62,777 nucleotides of DNA from an uncultured Bdellovibrionales bacterium (GCA_938002015.1 CALLAU010000034.1:1-62777); one strand, 5' to 3'. Positions 33,819-44,339 are shown, counted from the stretch's first letter. Notes: generated by a model from the letters alone, not told the origin. Numbers and translations are program-made.

Positions 33819-36800
33819 CAAAACCTCTTTCTTTATCTACAAGTCTTTCAATAAACTGATCTGCTTTAGTAAGACAGCTACTTTGAGATTTTACAATCTC
33901 AGGGAAATAATCAGCATCAAAATCACCTTCCTTAGGAATTAAAAAGCAGTCTGACTGTTTTGTATAAAAATCTTCATAATTGCTCCAGAAGATCCTATAC
34001 GGCCCCGTACCTCTATATAAATACTCATTTTCACCGTTGGTATTTTCTGATCTTAAAATTCGCAACAAACCACTATAAGGGCTGCCAGGATAGAATGTTT
34101 CTATATTACTTAATACCTCTTTATTTTGAGGTGTTATTGCTATCTCAATAGCTAAGTCTGGCAAATCCTGTTCTTTCTCAATTTCAAAAACAGCATCCTC
34201 AATCTTAAAGATTTGCTCAACTCTTCTAAAATGATTAATGCGGACCTCATCTCTTAAATACTGAAGCACTTCTGGATGAAAAATAATATGATTTTTCTCT
34301 TTAAGACTAGCCTCAACTTCTACCATGAACTTATTAATCTCTGAACCATATGGGGTTGAATCTAGAACTACTGGAGTACCTGATGTAGTGTTATAAGAAA
34401 CAGTAGCAAAGTTTTCAAAATAAAGGTTATCAAAATACCTCCATTGGTGCGATTTTAATCTATTGATGCCAACTTTATCAATGAGTTTGCTACCAAATAT
34501 TGATTGAGACCCCAAAGCTGCTGTGATCTCAAGATCTTCTTTTCTAAGCTCAAAAAACTTTACCAGTTCTGCAAATTCATTAAGAATTTCTTTAGGAGTC
34601 GGCTTATCAATTTTGCAGTCACTATTCATGTCCTCCGTATCAATAAAAACAAGGTTCTTTAAAGCAGCGTTAGAATATTTCTCATTAAAACAACTTTCAC
34701 TCCAGCCTTCTGTAAGAGGAACTCCACCAGCCTTATAACTAGACATAAGAGCTTTATAATTCTTCTGATAAAAGATAACCTGTTCAGAAGCCGCAGAACC
34801 TCCTGGTTTTAACCATGTAAAGTAACTACCCTGATCGATACCAAAGATTTCTCTTTTCATTTTTTTAATGAAAGAATCTAAATCTGAGTTATACCCAACA
34901 TCAATTTTATAGTTATTTAACTCTGATGCTTTTCTCTCAATATCGGTTTGCCCACCAATATCAAATAAAAGCTGAGTAAATATAGGGCCATCCTCTGGCC
35001 ATAGTTCACTATTTTCACCTTGATAGTAAGAGTTAAGCATAACGTGTCGCGCTCTTAAGTATAAGTCCCACCTAGAGATAACAAATCTATCTCCTATAAA
35101 TTCAATATAATTTGGCAAATCAAAATTATTAGTTGTTTCATAGGTTGGAGCTCCATCTACCTGATATCCTATAAGACTGCCCAAATCATCTCTGTTATGT
35201 CCAGACAAAGAATAGGTAAGAAATTTTTTAAAATTAGATTGTGAAACATTACCTTCAGCATCTACTCCAAAAAAAACCTTAACTTTTTCTTCACTAAACA
35301 AACTACTAACTTGCTTGCTTATGATACTTACTTCAAACTCGACACCTGTAGTTGAAATATTTTTTAATGAATTCTCAATATCCTGTAACGTTAGAGTACT
35401 TTTATTTTTAAGAGACTTATACAGCGTTGATGTTAAATGAACTTTTTTAAAAAAAGAATCGAACTCTTTATACACAAATCTAGTTCTAAACTGCTCTATC
35501 ATGACTGCTTTTTTTAAACAGCCAGTACCAAATATCTCATCTTTTAATTCTTTCTTAATTGCAGAAATTTCAATTAGAGGTTTTTCATATCTTTTCAGTT
35601 CATCTTTTGAAAATTTTATTATCTCCTGAGCTAGGTTAGGCTTAGATAAAGCCAGCATGTCTACAAAAGAACTTAACTGCTCTTTTTTCTTAACCCAATC
35701 ACTCCAATAAGTTACAGAAGATGCATCACTTAAAGCGGTAAAAACTAAAGGTCTGCTATCAGATGTACTAGTTGAGGAGTAAAATGACACTCTTGAGTTT
35801 ACAATACTAAAACTGCTCTCAAAAAAAGAATCAAAAGGGTTTGAGCAATATGCTTTAATACTTTTCATTCCATCGCGATCTCGCGCAAGATACTTTCTTT
35901 TAAGCTCAAGTAATTCAGTATTTTGCCTAGCAAGTATACTATCTTCTAGATTGTATTCAAAAAGATTATTTAAAAGTAATTTTGTATTCGCTAGATAGTC
36001 AGGTTCTTCATCTTTCTTCAGGCTTTCAACTTCAAACGGAATTTTTTCAAATAACCCCATCTTTGAAGCCTTGTAAAAAGATGATTTCACTTTAACAGGA
36101 GTTAATCTTAACCCAGGGACTCCTAAAAACTGAAAGAATGAATAGGAAGACTGAATCTGTCCAGCTGGGTTAGTGAAGTTTCTAAGTGAATCACTCGCAT
36201 CAAAGGAGACATACTTATCAATATTACTCGACCAGGGTATGTAAAACTTAACATCTCCTTTAAGCAAACTTAGAAAATAGCTTAAAACCAGCTGCATTGG
36301 TTGTTCAACATTTTGTTTAACTGTTTCAATGAAACTGTTTTTCGATATTTTTCTTATAAGAGAAAAATATATATCTCTAGATTTATCTCCCATACCACTT
36401 TGTACTTTTGAACCAAAAAGCTGATTTAACAAATCACCAATAAAACCATAGCGATCAACTGTTTTAGCCCACTGTTCGTAGTTTACTCGAGATACGTTTT
36501 GCATCACATCTACTAATATTGAAGACGATAGGCCTTCGTTTTCAATTACTGAATCCTTAAAAGCTGAAAAGAAGGAGTTAAAGGTCTGCTCTGCTCTAAA
36601 AGCAAAATATGACTTTGTATACATATCTAATAGCTCCAAAACTCTTAAATCACTCAAGTTCCCAAAATGCTTAATGATATCAACAGCGACTGAAGTAGAC
36701 AGTTTTTCATGAAAAAGCCTATCCACAACAAAAAGCTCTAGTGCTCCTTCTTTGGTAGCAAAACTCACTAAATTTTCTTCAACCTCAAAACGTTGATAGA

Positions 36801-37701
36801 ATTCTGGCAACATTAAAGAATAACTTTTCAAAAAACTTTCAGATTCCGACTTTAAATCTTCATCTACTTTCGAAGCAAAGAGGTCTTTAATAGACCCCAG
36901 TGCACTTCTACAATATAACATTATTTCAAGTATTTTCTCTTTTTGAGAAAATGTTTTAAGCGGAGACTCAAGACTCGTTAGAGCATTAATTTCTAATGCA
37001 GAGTCACAGTACCTTGCTTTAAACTCAGGATTTGAATCTGACTTTGTTTTGACTTGTCTAATAGCTAGGTCAACTATACTCGACCCTGCGTTCTCTAACG
37101 AACCATGAGAACTTAGGTAGTCATTAAGAGAGTCTTGGTTTTCCATGATTAGTAGAAAAATCTCAGGATCTGGAGTACCTCTATTTTCTTGCAGTATGTG
37201 AAGTAGCCTAGCAGCATCTTGAGAGCCAAACTGCCCTACACGAATATCTTGTATCATAAGTTGCAATGAAGACTTCACCTTAGGATACAGGCTGTACTTC
37301 ACACAACTTGACATATTTGACCCGCAACCTTTGTAAACAACTTCAAGTAAAGCGCTTTTATAATTCTCATACTTAGAGCTTAGCATTATAAGTTGATTCA
37401 TAATGTCAGTTATTGTTGCTTTTACTTCAGAAGGAAGATTGTTCTCACTAAAAAACACAACATCAATGTAGTTTTGAAAAAACTTATCTAAGTTAGAAGT
37501 AGCACTTGCTTCATTTTTTGATTCAATTATCTTATAAAGGTCCACCCTGTTTTGGTATATAACATTACTAATTTCTTGTTGATCAGCTGCAGTCTCAACT
37601 TGATCTATTGAATTATCAATATGATCTCTAACATTAACTTCTTTTCTTGAACAAGATGTTACTAATGTTAACAAGATTAATAAGGAAATCAATTTTCTCA
37701 T
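33796..37701 (-). CDS. Very large lipoprotein, second gene of the lipoprotein operon
   Basis: 1301 residues. Lipobox LVTSC (Cys17), Ser at +2. The mature N-terminus CSRKEVNVRDHI mirrors the next gene's. The rest is rich in long helices with scattered cysteines (for example KGCGSNMSSC near 125 and the C-terminal CFLI ... SSC), no transmembrane helix and no recognised family. The ATG shares one base with the stop of the metzincin gene (TAATG), so expression is tied to the protease. A structural or substrate-binding partner of the protease is a plausible guess only. Confidence 0.75.
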   Translation of the reverse strand: MRKLISLLILLTLVTSCSRKEVNVRDHIDNSIDQVETAADQQEISNVIYQNRVDLYKIIESKNEASATSNLDKFFQNYIDVVFFSENNLPSEVKATITDIMNQLIMLSSKYENYKSALLEVVYKGCGSNMSSCVKYSLYPKVKSSLQLMIQDIRVGQFGSQDAARLLHILQENRGTPDPEIFLLIMENQDSLNDYLSSHGSLENAGSSIVDLAIRQVKTKSDSNPEFKARYCDSALEINALTSLESPLKTFSQKEKILEIMLYCRSALGSIKDLFASKVDEDLKSESESFLKSYSLMLPEFYQRFEVEENLVSFATKEGALELFVVDRLFHEKLSTSVAVDIIKHFGNLSDLRVLELLDMYTKSYFAFRAEQTFNSFFSAFKDSVIENEGLSSSILVDVMQNVSRVNYEQWAKTVDRYGFIGDLLNQLFGSKVQSGMGDKSRDIYFSLIRKISKNSFIETVKQNVEQPMQLVLSYFLSLLKGDVKFYIPWSSNIDKYVSFDASDSLRNFTNPAGQIQSSYSFFQFLGVPGLRLTPVKVKSSFYKASKMGLFEKIPFEVESLKKDEEPDYLANTKLLLNNLFEYNLEDSILARQNTELLELKRKYLARDRDGMKSIKAYCSNPFDSFFESSFSIVNSRVSFYSSTSTSDSRPLVFTALSDASSVTYWSDWVKKKEQLSSFVDMLALSKPNLAQEIIKFSKDELKRYEKPLIEISAIKKELKDEIFGTGCLKKAVMIEQFRTRFVYKEFDSFFKKVHLTSTLYKSLKNKSTLTLQDIENSLKNISTTGVEFEVSIISKQVSSLFSEEKVKVFFGVDAEGNVSQSNFKKFLTYSLSGHNRDDLGSLIGYQVDGAPTYETTNNFDLPNYIEFIGDRFVISRWDLYLRARHVMLNSYYQGENSELWPEDGPIFTQLLFDIGGQTDIERKASELNNYKIDVGYNSDLDSFIKKMKREIFGIDQGSYFTWLKPGGSAASEQVIFYQKNYKALMSSYKAGGVPLTEGWSESCFNEKYSNAALKNLVFIDTEDMNSDCKIDKPTPKEILNEFAELVKFFELRKEDLEITAALGSQSIFGSKLIDKVGINRLKSHQWRYFDNLYFENFATVSYNTTSGTPVVLDSTPYGSEINKFMVEVEASLKEKNHIIFHPEVLQYLRDEVRINHFRRVEQIFKIEDAVFEIEKEQDLPDLAIEIAITPQNKEVLSNIETFYPGSPYSGLLRILRSENTNGENEYLYRGTGPYRIFWSNYEDFYTKQSDCFLIPKEGDFDADYFPEIVKSQSSCLTKADQFIERLVDKERGFDDLIKNL

Positions 37702-40700
37702 TATTGAGCTCCTTTTTCTAAAAAGTCATAAGCTTCAGGAAAGTAAATCCCATTTAACATTCCTGCAGCTGTTACAAGCAAGTTTTGCGCTCTTATTGCT
37801 TTATCACAAGTAGTTCGATCAGGCTTATTATCAGGAAAAGCCTCATTAAAGTAGTAATCATAAGCTTTATCGATTGAGTGGTAGAACTGATCTTCATTAT
37901 CCATTATACTAAGTGAAAAATCAAAACCCTTAAAAGCATTGTCAGAACTATCCGTATCATTAAAGTAATGCATTAAACCATTCTTGCTATCACCACCATC
38001 AATGCAATTATTCATCAGGTAGTTTAGCCTTTCCACTAACTGGGACTTTAAACTATTCTCTGAAAGAAGCTTATTATTACTATAGTTATAAGATACCTTA
38101 ATTGTTCTCATTACACCTGTAGTTGAGCTATACCAAAAAACTGATCCCATTGGATAAAGAAGTGTTCTAGCTGGTGGATCAAGCACAACTTGATTATCCT
38201 TATAGAAGTAAAAGTTTTTTAACGGAGTTGCTCCTGTACCCCATCTCTCTTTTAATGTTGCGTTAAACTTTCTTGCCAACTTATCATCATCGTCATTTTT
38301 CTGCTTCGTTACCTCAACAATTGCTGTAGATAAATCAAAAGCTGTTTGAGATTGTAATACATCGAGGTATTTTGCTCTAAGTAATTTAGTGTCATTAGAT
38401 GATGACAGCATACCCTTAAGGTAACCCATAGCCAATACAGACGCGCCAATATAAGGAGCCTCACCATTGTCTCCAAAGTGTAAGCTAGCCAAAGCTCCAT
38501 CAGTTAGAGACCTATTATATTCTTTGGGGTAAAGAATACTAAAGTGGTAACGAGCACTTTCTCTTGAGTAATGATAGATTGGGCTAGGGAAAACAACGCC
38601 TCTCCATGACTGCGCTCTAAAAGCGAATGGTAGCGTCAAAGCGTAAAGCGCCGAAAACTTTAAAGGCTTTCTTGCAAGCTCATGCCATGTACCGTAGGCC
38701 TGTGTCATATCATAGTCTTGCTCGCCTTCAATCTGCTGCCAAACGAAACTTCTATTGCTCTCATCAATAACAGTATAGTCTTTACCACTAAGTGAGATTA
38801 AGCTTCCTATATAATCTATCGATTTTTTGCTTGCATAACATAAATCAAGAAATTCTTGATTGTCCTTTTGATCAGTAAAAAGCTCTTTTAAAGATTGCTG
38901 TTCTATCTCTTCAAATTTATTATTGTATGCAAGCTCACAAGCTTTAGAAAATTCAGTATAATACTGGTCATCAATAGATTTTGCACCATATTCAAAGATT
39001 GGACCATCATATTTTTTCCTCATGTAATCATAGAAAACTCTCATTTTACTAAATGCAGATAATGACTTCCACCAAAGGTACTGTTCTTCAACGTAAAAAG
39101 GCCTAGTCGAAAGATCACTTTTAATATTATACAGCCCTGTTGAAACGTAATCGTTAAAATTTTCAATATAATTTTGCACAAGCTCCACTGCAGAAGACCC
39201 TCTATCATTAGTCTGGCAATAAGGATCATCACCAATAAACTGATCTCCGTTACTACAGAAAGGCAGAAAGCCCATTCCTAGCTCTTTACCGTCCTTCTCT
39301 AAAGATCTTAAGAACTGACCGTCATTTTCTAATTTTCCCCACTCAAAACAATCTCCATCTTCAGGGCTAAAACAATCTGACCCATCACCACTAGAAGTAT
39401 ACATTGGATACTTTTGATTATAAATAAGCTGCATAGTGTGTTCATCACCAATAAAAGGTTTTATTTCATCATAATCAAATAGCACTTCTGTCCTTGATGA
39501 TGGATAACCCATTACAGATGTAATATTTTTAAGATTATCATCATGCTTTGCAAGAAGATCTTCATAGACTTCACTCGGCACACTACCGATTTTAGGCATA
39601 ATGTTTTCTTTAAAATTATGGCCTAGGCCAAGAACATGCCCTAACTCATGACTCAATAAAAATTTAAGTACAACTCTAAAAATATCATCCTTGTTTAGAA
39701 AATCTTTATTATCAAACTCCTTAAGACTACCAAGTGCTGATAAGTAATCCCCAGCAGTTCTATCACAATGAAAGCCCTCTTCTGTCTTCATTTCATGAAT
39801 AATTTTTTCAAGTACTGCTTGAGAACTATGGTCACTAATATTCTCATCAGAAAAGTGCCCGTTAAAAAATGCGAGTGTATCTTCTAACTCTGGGTGACCT
39901 ATTAGCTTCTGCATATTTAAATTACTAAAATTATTAATTTGCTGATTAGACTTTGTTACAAAATCTTTGTATTCATCATGAAAGCGCCCTGGCATTTCTC
40001 GCCTTAAGATATCTAAAGTACGCTCATTAACACGAACATACTCGTTTCTTAAAAGTCCTAATCTTCGGTACTCACTCTCAATTAGTTTCTCTTGCTCTTC
40101 ACCTAGATCATTTTGTCTTAACAACACAAGGTTCTCATTTGCTTTATCTATATCAACAGCATAGTTAGCAGCTATAGACTCTCTAATTTCATCAAGTGAT
40201 GATGGAAGCTGTTCTGATAAATTTAGAACTTCAATTCCTCTATTGAAAGACTCATGTAAGAAGCCCGTTTGCACTGTATAGTTATATGAACCACTTTCAG
40301 ACCCTGAGAAGGCCTCTGAAGGTAGACTTACATCTATCATACGTCTTAAAAAATCAACCCAGACTGAAACAGCACCCCAATGCATTTCACCGGTTGTAAC
40401 ATCTGCTGTGTTTTGTGCGATACCCAAAAGGCCACCATTACTAAGCCTTTTATCATTAATCCAAGTGATTGCAGATTTTCTTAAATCAAAACTTAAACCT
40501 TGCTCACCTATAACTGGCTCAAGAGGTCTGCCGTGACCAATTTTTTCAAAAACATCATTCCATTCATTTACAACATCAACAGCGACATCTTGATATTCTT
40601 CAGGGAAGTTATTTATGTAAAACTTATTTTTTTTCTTAGTATTCCATTTTCCCATCAATGTAAAAACACTTCCATCTGACCTTTTTCCACCCATAATATT

Positions 40701-41417
40701 TAAAACATTTGCATGTTGAGATATCTCTTTATGGTATGGAGTAACTTCAAAGCCTTCCGTTTTTGGCATTTCCAGAAAATTGACTCTTAAAGCACCATGA
40801 AATTTACTTCCTCTAAAAACACTTGAGTTCACATCCGCCGTAAATCCTAAAAAACCACCTTCTTTATCAAAATCAAATTCATCAACACCGTCGACATCAA
40901 CAAGTTGTTTCTCAAAATTAATAATTTTCATAGAGGAAAAATCTATCTCTATATATTCTTGATTTTCCCAATGATCATACTGTGCAGTTTCAACAGTTTT
41001 ATTAGTATCTCTTCCATAACCATCACGAGCTTTTTCAACATTGTAATGCTGAATTCGAAAACTCATAATAGGATTCCAATTACTGTACTGACCTGGTAAG
41101 CCAGGGTTTACATGCCTTGCTATAAGCTCATTGCTTGTTATTTCAAAAATGTTATTACAGTTTCTAAGGTTATTATTATTATTAATTCTTGATGTTTTAT
41201 ATCTGCCCCAAGTTGATAAAAAGCTGTTTCCACATAAAAATGTTTTCTTACCAGTTTCTACTTTATTTTTTTCATCCCACTGTACAAAGAATGACTTATG
41301 AAACCTGTTGTCTTTAGGCTTAGGAACTTCTGTTGGAGGGGTTTTTAAACTACACCCTAGCTGGCCTAAAAAAACCAGTATTATCAAATATATCGCTGTA
41401 AACTTCTTCTGCTTCAA
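37701..41417 (-). CDS. Metzincin-type zinc metalloprotease lipoprotein (DUF4953-like)
   Basis: 1238 residues; TTG start with AAAGGGG upstream. Lipobox ending QLGC (Cys22, Ser at +2). Zinc site LLSHELGHVLGLGHNF: His590, Glu591, His594, His600 (HExxHxxGxxH), followed by a Met-turn SVMGYP (634-639). Upstream, WINDKRLSNGGLLGIAQNTA ... TGEMHWGAV resembles the strand region before the zinc site in the DUF4953/DUF5117 protease families. Residues 640-1238 are unknown. Predicted to digest protein at the outer membrane or outside. First gene of a three-gene operon; one-base overlap with the second. Confidence 0.85.
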   Translation of the reverse strand: MKQKKFTAIYLIILVFLGQLGCSLKTPPTEVPKPKDNRFHKSFFVQWDEKNKVETGKKTFLCGNSFLSTWGRYKTSRINNNNNLRNCNNIFEITSNELIARHVNPGLPGQYSNWNPIMSFRIQHYNVEKARDGYGRDTNKTVETAQYDHWENQEYIEIDFSSMKIINFEKQLVDVDGVDEFDFDKEGGFLGFTADVNSSVFRGSKFHGALRVNFLEMPKTEGFEVTPYHKEISQHANVLNIMGGKRSDGSVFTLMGKWNTKKKNKFYINNFPEEYQDVAVDVVNEWNDVFEKIGHGRPLEPVIGEQGLSFDLRKSAITWINDKRLSNGGLLGIAQNTADVTTGEMHWGAVSVWVDFLRRMIDVSLPSEAFSGSESGSYNYTVQTGFLHESFNRGIEVLNLSEQLPSSLDEIRESIAANYAVDIDKANENLVLLRQNDLGEEQEKLIESEYRRLGLLRNEYVRVNERTLDILRREMPGRFHDEYKDFVTKSNQQINNFSNLNMQKLIGHPELEDTLAFFNGHFSDENISDHSSQAVLEKIIHEMKTEEGFHCDRTAGDYLSALGSLKEFDNKDFLNKDDIFRVVLKFLLSHELGHVLGLGHNFKENIMPKIGSVPSEVYEDLLAKHDDNLKNITSVMGYPSSRTEVLFDYDEIKPFIGDEHTMQLIYNQKYPMYTSSGDGSDCFSPEDGDCFEWGKLENDGQFLRSLEKDGKELGMGFLPFCSNGDQFIGDDPYCQTNDRGSSAVELVQNYIENFNDYVSTGLYNIKSDLSTRPFYVEEQYLWWKSLSAFSKMRVFYDYMRKKYDGPIFEYGAKSIDDQYYTEFSKACELAYNNKFEEIEQQSLKELFTDQKDNQEFLDLCYASKKSIDYIGSLISLSGKDYTVIDESNRSFVWQQIEGEQDYDMTQAYGTWHELARKPLKFSALYALTLPFAFRAQSWRGVVFPSPIYHYSRESARYHFSILYPKEYNRSLTDGALASLHFGDNGEAPYIGASVLAMGYLKGMLSSSNDTKLLRAKYLDVLQSQTAFDLSTAIVEVTKQKNDDDDKLARKFNATLKERWGTGATPLKNFYFYKDNQVVLDPPARTLLYPMGSVFWYSSTTGVMRTIKVSYNYSNNKLLSENSLKSQLVERLNYLMNNCIDGGDSKNGLMHYFNDTDSSDNAFKGFDFSLSIMDNEDQFYHSIDKAYDYYFNEAFPDNKPDRTTCDKAIRAQNLLVTAAGMLNGIYFPEAYDFLEKGAQ

Positions 41418-41593
41418 ACCGTTCCCCTTTATCGAAACTATTTCTATCTAGGGATGAAATTGCACATAAAGTACCAGCTTAAGGGCTGTAAAATTGATAT
41501 GAGTGTCTAAGCTTTTGACAGTTTGATAAAAAAAGGCGTTTTTATAATGTTTCAAATACCCATCAATTTGAGATGAGATAAGTTATAAAGCTT

Positions 41594-42454
41594 CTAAGAA
41601 GGTTTTTTTTTCTCACCACATTTATGACAATAGTTAGAGTCAGAATAAAGAGATTCCTCACATCTTTTACATTTTCCACCTGGGTGATCTTGCCTGTAAG
41701 ACTCTGAAATTTCAGCTGAGACAATACCCGTAGGAACTGCAATAATCGCATAGCCAATTAACATCATAATTGAAGCTACAAACTTTCCTAGAGTCGTTAC
41801 AGGGACAATATCTCCATAACCAACTGTCGTCATTGTTACAATTGTCCAGTACATACTCTGAGGAATACTAGAGAAGTTTCCTGACTCTCCGCCTTCAACA
41901 ATATACATGCAAGTTCCAAGTATTAGGACAATTGAAACGATAACACCAAGAAAAATATAAATTTTATGACGGCTTTGCTTTAAAGCCTCACCTAAAACAC
42001 TTGCAGCTTTTATAAAGCGCACAAGTTTTAAAACTCTAAAAACTCTTAAGAGCCTTAAAACTCTTACTACCATTAAAAACTGAGTTCCTGGGAATAAAAC
42101 ACTAATGTAGGTAGGCAAAGTGGCGAGTAAATCAACTATACCAAAAAAACTAGTCATATATTTTAAAGGAAGCTTTGAAACGTAGAGCCTTAATAAATAC
42201 TCTAGAGTAAATACGATAGTTAAAATCCACTCTAAATAAACAAGAGGCTTGCCATACGCTGCCCTTATATTAGAATCACTTTCTAAAATGACCGCTAAAA
42301 TACTTATTGCTATTGCCCATAAAAGTGCAACATCAAATAATCTTCCAAGCTTTGTATCTGCTTCAAAAATAATTATATAAAGTTTTCTTCTAAGGCCTGA
42401 ATTAGGTCGACCTTCAATATCTACAGTTGAGTGTTTTTGCGTATCATCAGACAT
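41594..42454 (-). CDS. Voltage-gated K+ channel with C-terminal zinc ribbon
   Basis: 286 residues. Six transmembrane helices; the S4 helix is LMVVRVLRLLRVFRVLKLVR (arginine every third residue, so voltage-sensing) and the pore carries the TMTTVGYGDIVP selectivity filter (T-V-G-Y-G). A tail after S6 ends with CKRCEES ... NYCHKCGEKK, a four-cysteine rubredoxin-like zinc ribbon not usual in channels of this type. Inner membrane. No RCK or cyclic-nucleotide domain. Single gene between the lipoprotein operon and the rRNA methyltransferase, all leftward. Confidence 0.9.
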   Translation of the reverse strand: MSDDTQKHSTVDIEGRPNSGLRRKLYIIIFEADTKLGRLFDVALLWAIAISILAVILESDSNIRAAYGKPLVYLEWILTIVFTLEYLLRLYVSKLPLKYMTSFFGIVDLLATLPTYISVLFPGTQFLMVVRVLRLLRVFRVLKLVRFIKAASVLGEALKQSRHKIYIFLGVIVSIVLILGTCMYIVEGGESGNFSSIPQSMYWTIVTMTTVGYGDIVPVTTLGKFVASIMMLIGYAIIAVPTGIVSAEISESYRQDHPGGKCKRCEESLYSDSNYCHKCGEKKKPS

Positions 42455-42528
42455 ACTTAATTTTAAAGCGAAGCTTACCTACAGAGCAAGCTTAAGATCA
42501 GATTAAGTTTAATCTAGAGTCCGCGTAA

Positions 42529-43680
42529 CTATGTTTTTTTTACTAGTTTGGCCATAAAAAAGCCGTCAAAACCATCTTGGCCGACTTTATTTGTAACTGA
42601 GCTTTCAAGTTCAAAGCTTGAATTATCTTTTAAAAAGCCTTCAACAACTTTCATATTCTCAGATGGTAAAACACTACATGTAGCATATACCATTTTTCCA
42701 CCTGGTTTTAGCATACGACTATGAGATCTAATGATTTCTTTTTGCAGGATATTAAGTCTTTTATGTTCTTCCATATTAAAGAAGAGCTTTGACTCTGGTT
42801 TTCTTCTATAAACCCCTGTTCCTGTACAGGGAACGTCTAAGAGAAGTCTATCTGCAGAGTTTTCCATTCTTTTAACAACCTTAGTGCTTGATATATGCTT
42901 AATCTCTATATTTTGAGCACCAGCTCTTTTACTTCTTTTTTTAAGCTCTTCTAATCTCTTTTCAAAGATGTCCATTGCGATTATTTTGCCTTTACCTTGC
43001 ATTAAAGCTGCAATGTGAAGTGTCTTACCACCTGCGCCAGCGCAGCTATCAATAACTCTATGCCCTGGCTCTACTTCTAAAAAGGGAGCCACGTCTTGAG
43101 AGGCTCCATCTTGCATTTCAAAAAGACCTTTTTTAAAGGCTTCTGTTATAAAAACATTCTTTCTATCTTCTAGCTTAAGACAATTTTCTTTAATTCTTTC
43201 AACCTCAATCTCTTCAGAAAGTAGTTTTTTAACAAGTTCATCTTCAGTTGTTTTTAAAGTGTTCACCCTTAAAAAAACATCGGCCTTTTTATACGAGTTT
43301 CTTAAAAAATCAGTCACATCACTTAGAGAAAACTCTTCTTTTAATTTAGTAAATAAATCTTCAGAAGCTGAGTATTTTATTTTCTCAGGAATTCCATTTT
43401 TATTGATCACTCCATTTTTCCAGTCATCAATTATTGAGAGTAATTTTTCAGAGGAGAGTTTAAACTCATCTCCACCTTTAGCATAAGGATAAGCATAGGC
43501 TCTGTAGTTTCTTAAAATATCATAAAAGCACTCTGCAAAGGCACGTCTATCCCGAGCTCCCCATTTTTTATTCTGAGAAAAGGAGTACTTTATCACTCTT
43601 GAAGCAGAGCTTTTATTCTCAACAATATAGGTTAGGGCTTCAACTAACTTTCTTTCTACTGGAAGGTGGATTTTTCTCAT
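42529..43680 (-). CDS. RsmB/NOP2-type rRNA (cytosine-C5) methyltransferase
   Basis: 383 residues. An N-terminal NusB-like helical part (1-130) is followed by the Rossmann fold: DSCAGAGGKTLHIA binds S-adenosylmethionine, LLLDVPCTGTG holds the PC cysteine and VYATCSVLPSEN the catalytic TC cysteine. Both cysteines of the m5C mechanism are present. 16S rRNA position 967 is the target of E. coli RsmB, but this one is shorter and diverged, so another rRNA site is possible. Cytosol. Confidence 0.85.
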   Translation of the reverse strand: MRKIHLPVERKLVEALTYIVENKSSASRVIKYSFSQNKKWGARDRRAFAECFYDILRNYRAYAYPYAKGGDEFKLSSEKLLSIIDDWKNGVINKNGIPEKIKYSASEDLFTKLKEEFSLSDVTDFLRNSYKKADVFLRVNTLKTTEDELVKKLLSEEIEVERIKENCLKLEDRKNVFITEAFKKGLFEMQDGASQDVAPFLEVEPGHRVIDSCAGAGGKTLHIAALMQGKGKIIAMDIFEKRLEELKKRSKRAGAQNIEIKHISSTKVVKRMENSADRLLLDVPCTGTGVYRRKPESKLFFNMEEHKRLNILQKEIIRSHSRMLKPGGKMVYATCSVLPSENMKVVEGFLKDNSSFELESSVTNKVGQDGFDGFFMAKLVKKT

Positions 43681-43748
43681 ATTTTTAGTCTTTTTTGATC
43701 TTCTTTATAATCATTATTTACAGGAGTTTTCTTTACTCACTTTAGTGC

Positions 43749-44339
43749 TTAAAATTTAAGATATAAACTGGCACCAAGGCTTTGAGACTGCAAGCTTTTC
43801 TTAAAATAAACCTCTTGTTTGAAAAAGAACCTCACATCTAAAAGCCCACCAAACCTGTCTACCAGGCTTAAACCAAGCTTAACAGCTATAAAGCTTAAAT
43901 CATCAAGACTTCCAAACTCTCTGCCAGCACCAAAACCAAGCTCAGGACCCCAGTTATTATATCTATCATAGTAAAGAGATTGAAAAAGGGAGAACCTTTC
44001 TATTTCTTCACTTTCCTCGTATTCAAATGAAAGGCTTTGCCTTAAAAGTGGATGAGTTTTTTGGATATAGGTAAAGTGAGCACCAGAGTATGTTCTCTCA
44101 CTCTTACTCACATCCCCGTAAGTAAGGCCAAAGCTTAGAGCATCTTTACTAAACTTGTTTTGTTTTCTTCTTTTTTTAAAAAGACCTTTGGTTTTACTTT
44201 TCTCACTAGCAACTTTGCGATGTTTAAAGTATTCCATAGCTTCTTTATACCCTGTTTCCTCAGCTAATGCCGAAGAAACAAACACCAAACTACAAATGAG
44301 TTTGGTCAAGAACTTTATGTTTTTTACTCTTTGCCTCAT
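43749..44339 (-). CDS. Small outer-membrane beta-barrel protein
   Basis: 196 residues. Signal peptide ending VSSALAEE. After a Lys-rich segment (40-62) six to eight amphipathic strands follow (ALSFGLTYGD, GAHFTYIQKT, QSLSFEYEESEE, SLYYDRYN, ELGFGAGREFGS, AVKLGLSLVDRFGG) ending SLYLKF, a typical terminal barrel strand. No family recognised. Divergent from nrdR. Confidence 0.65.
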   Translation of the reverse strand: MRQRVKNIKFLTKLICSLVFVSSALAEETGYKEAMEYFKHRKVASEKSKTKGLFKKRRKQNKFSKDALSFGLTYGDVSKSERTYSGAHFTYIQKTHPLLRQSLSFEYEESEEIERFSLFQSLYYDRYNNWGPELGFGAGREFGSLDDLSFIAVKLGLSLVDRFGGLLDVRFFFKQEVYFKKSLQSQSLGASLYLKF

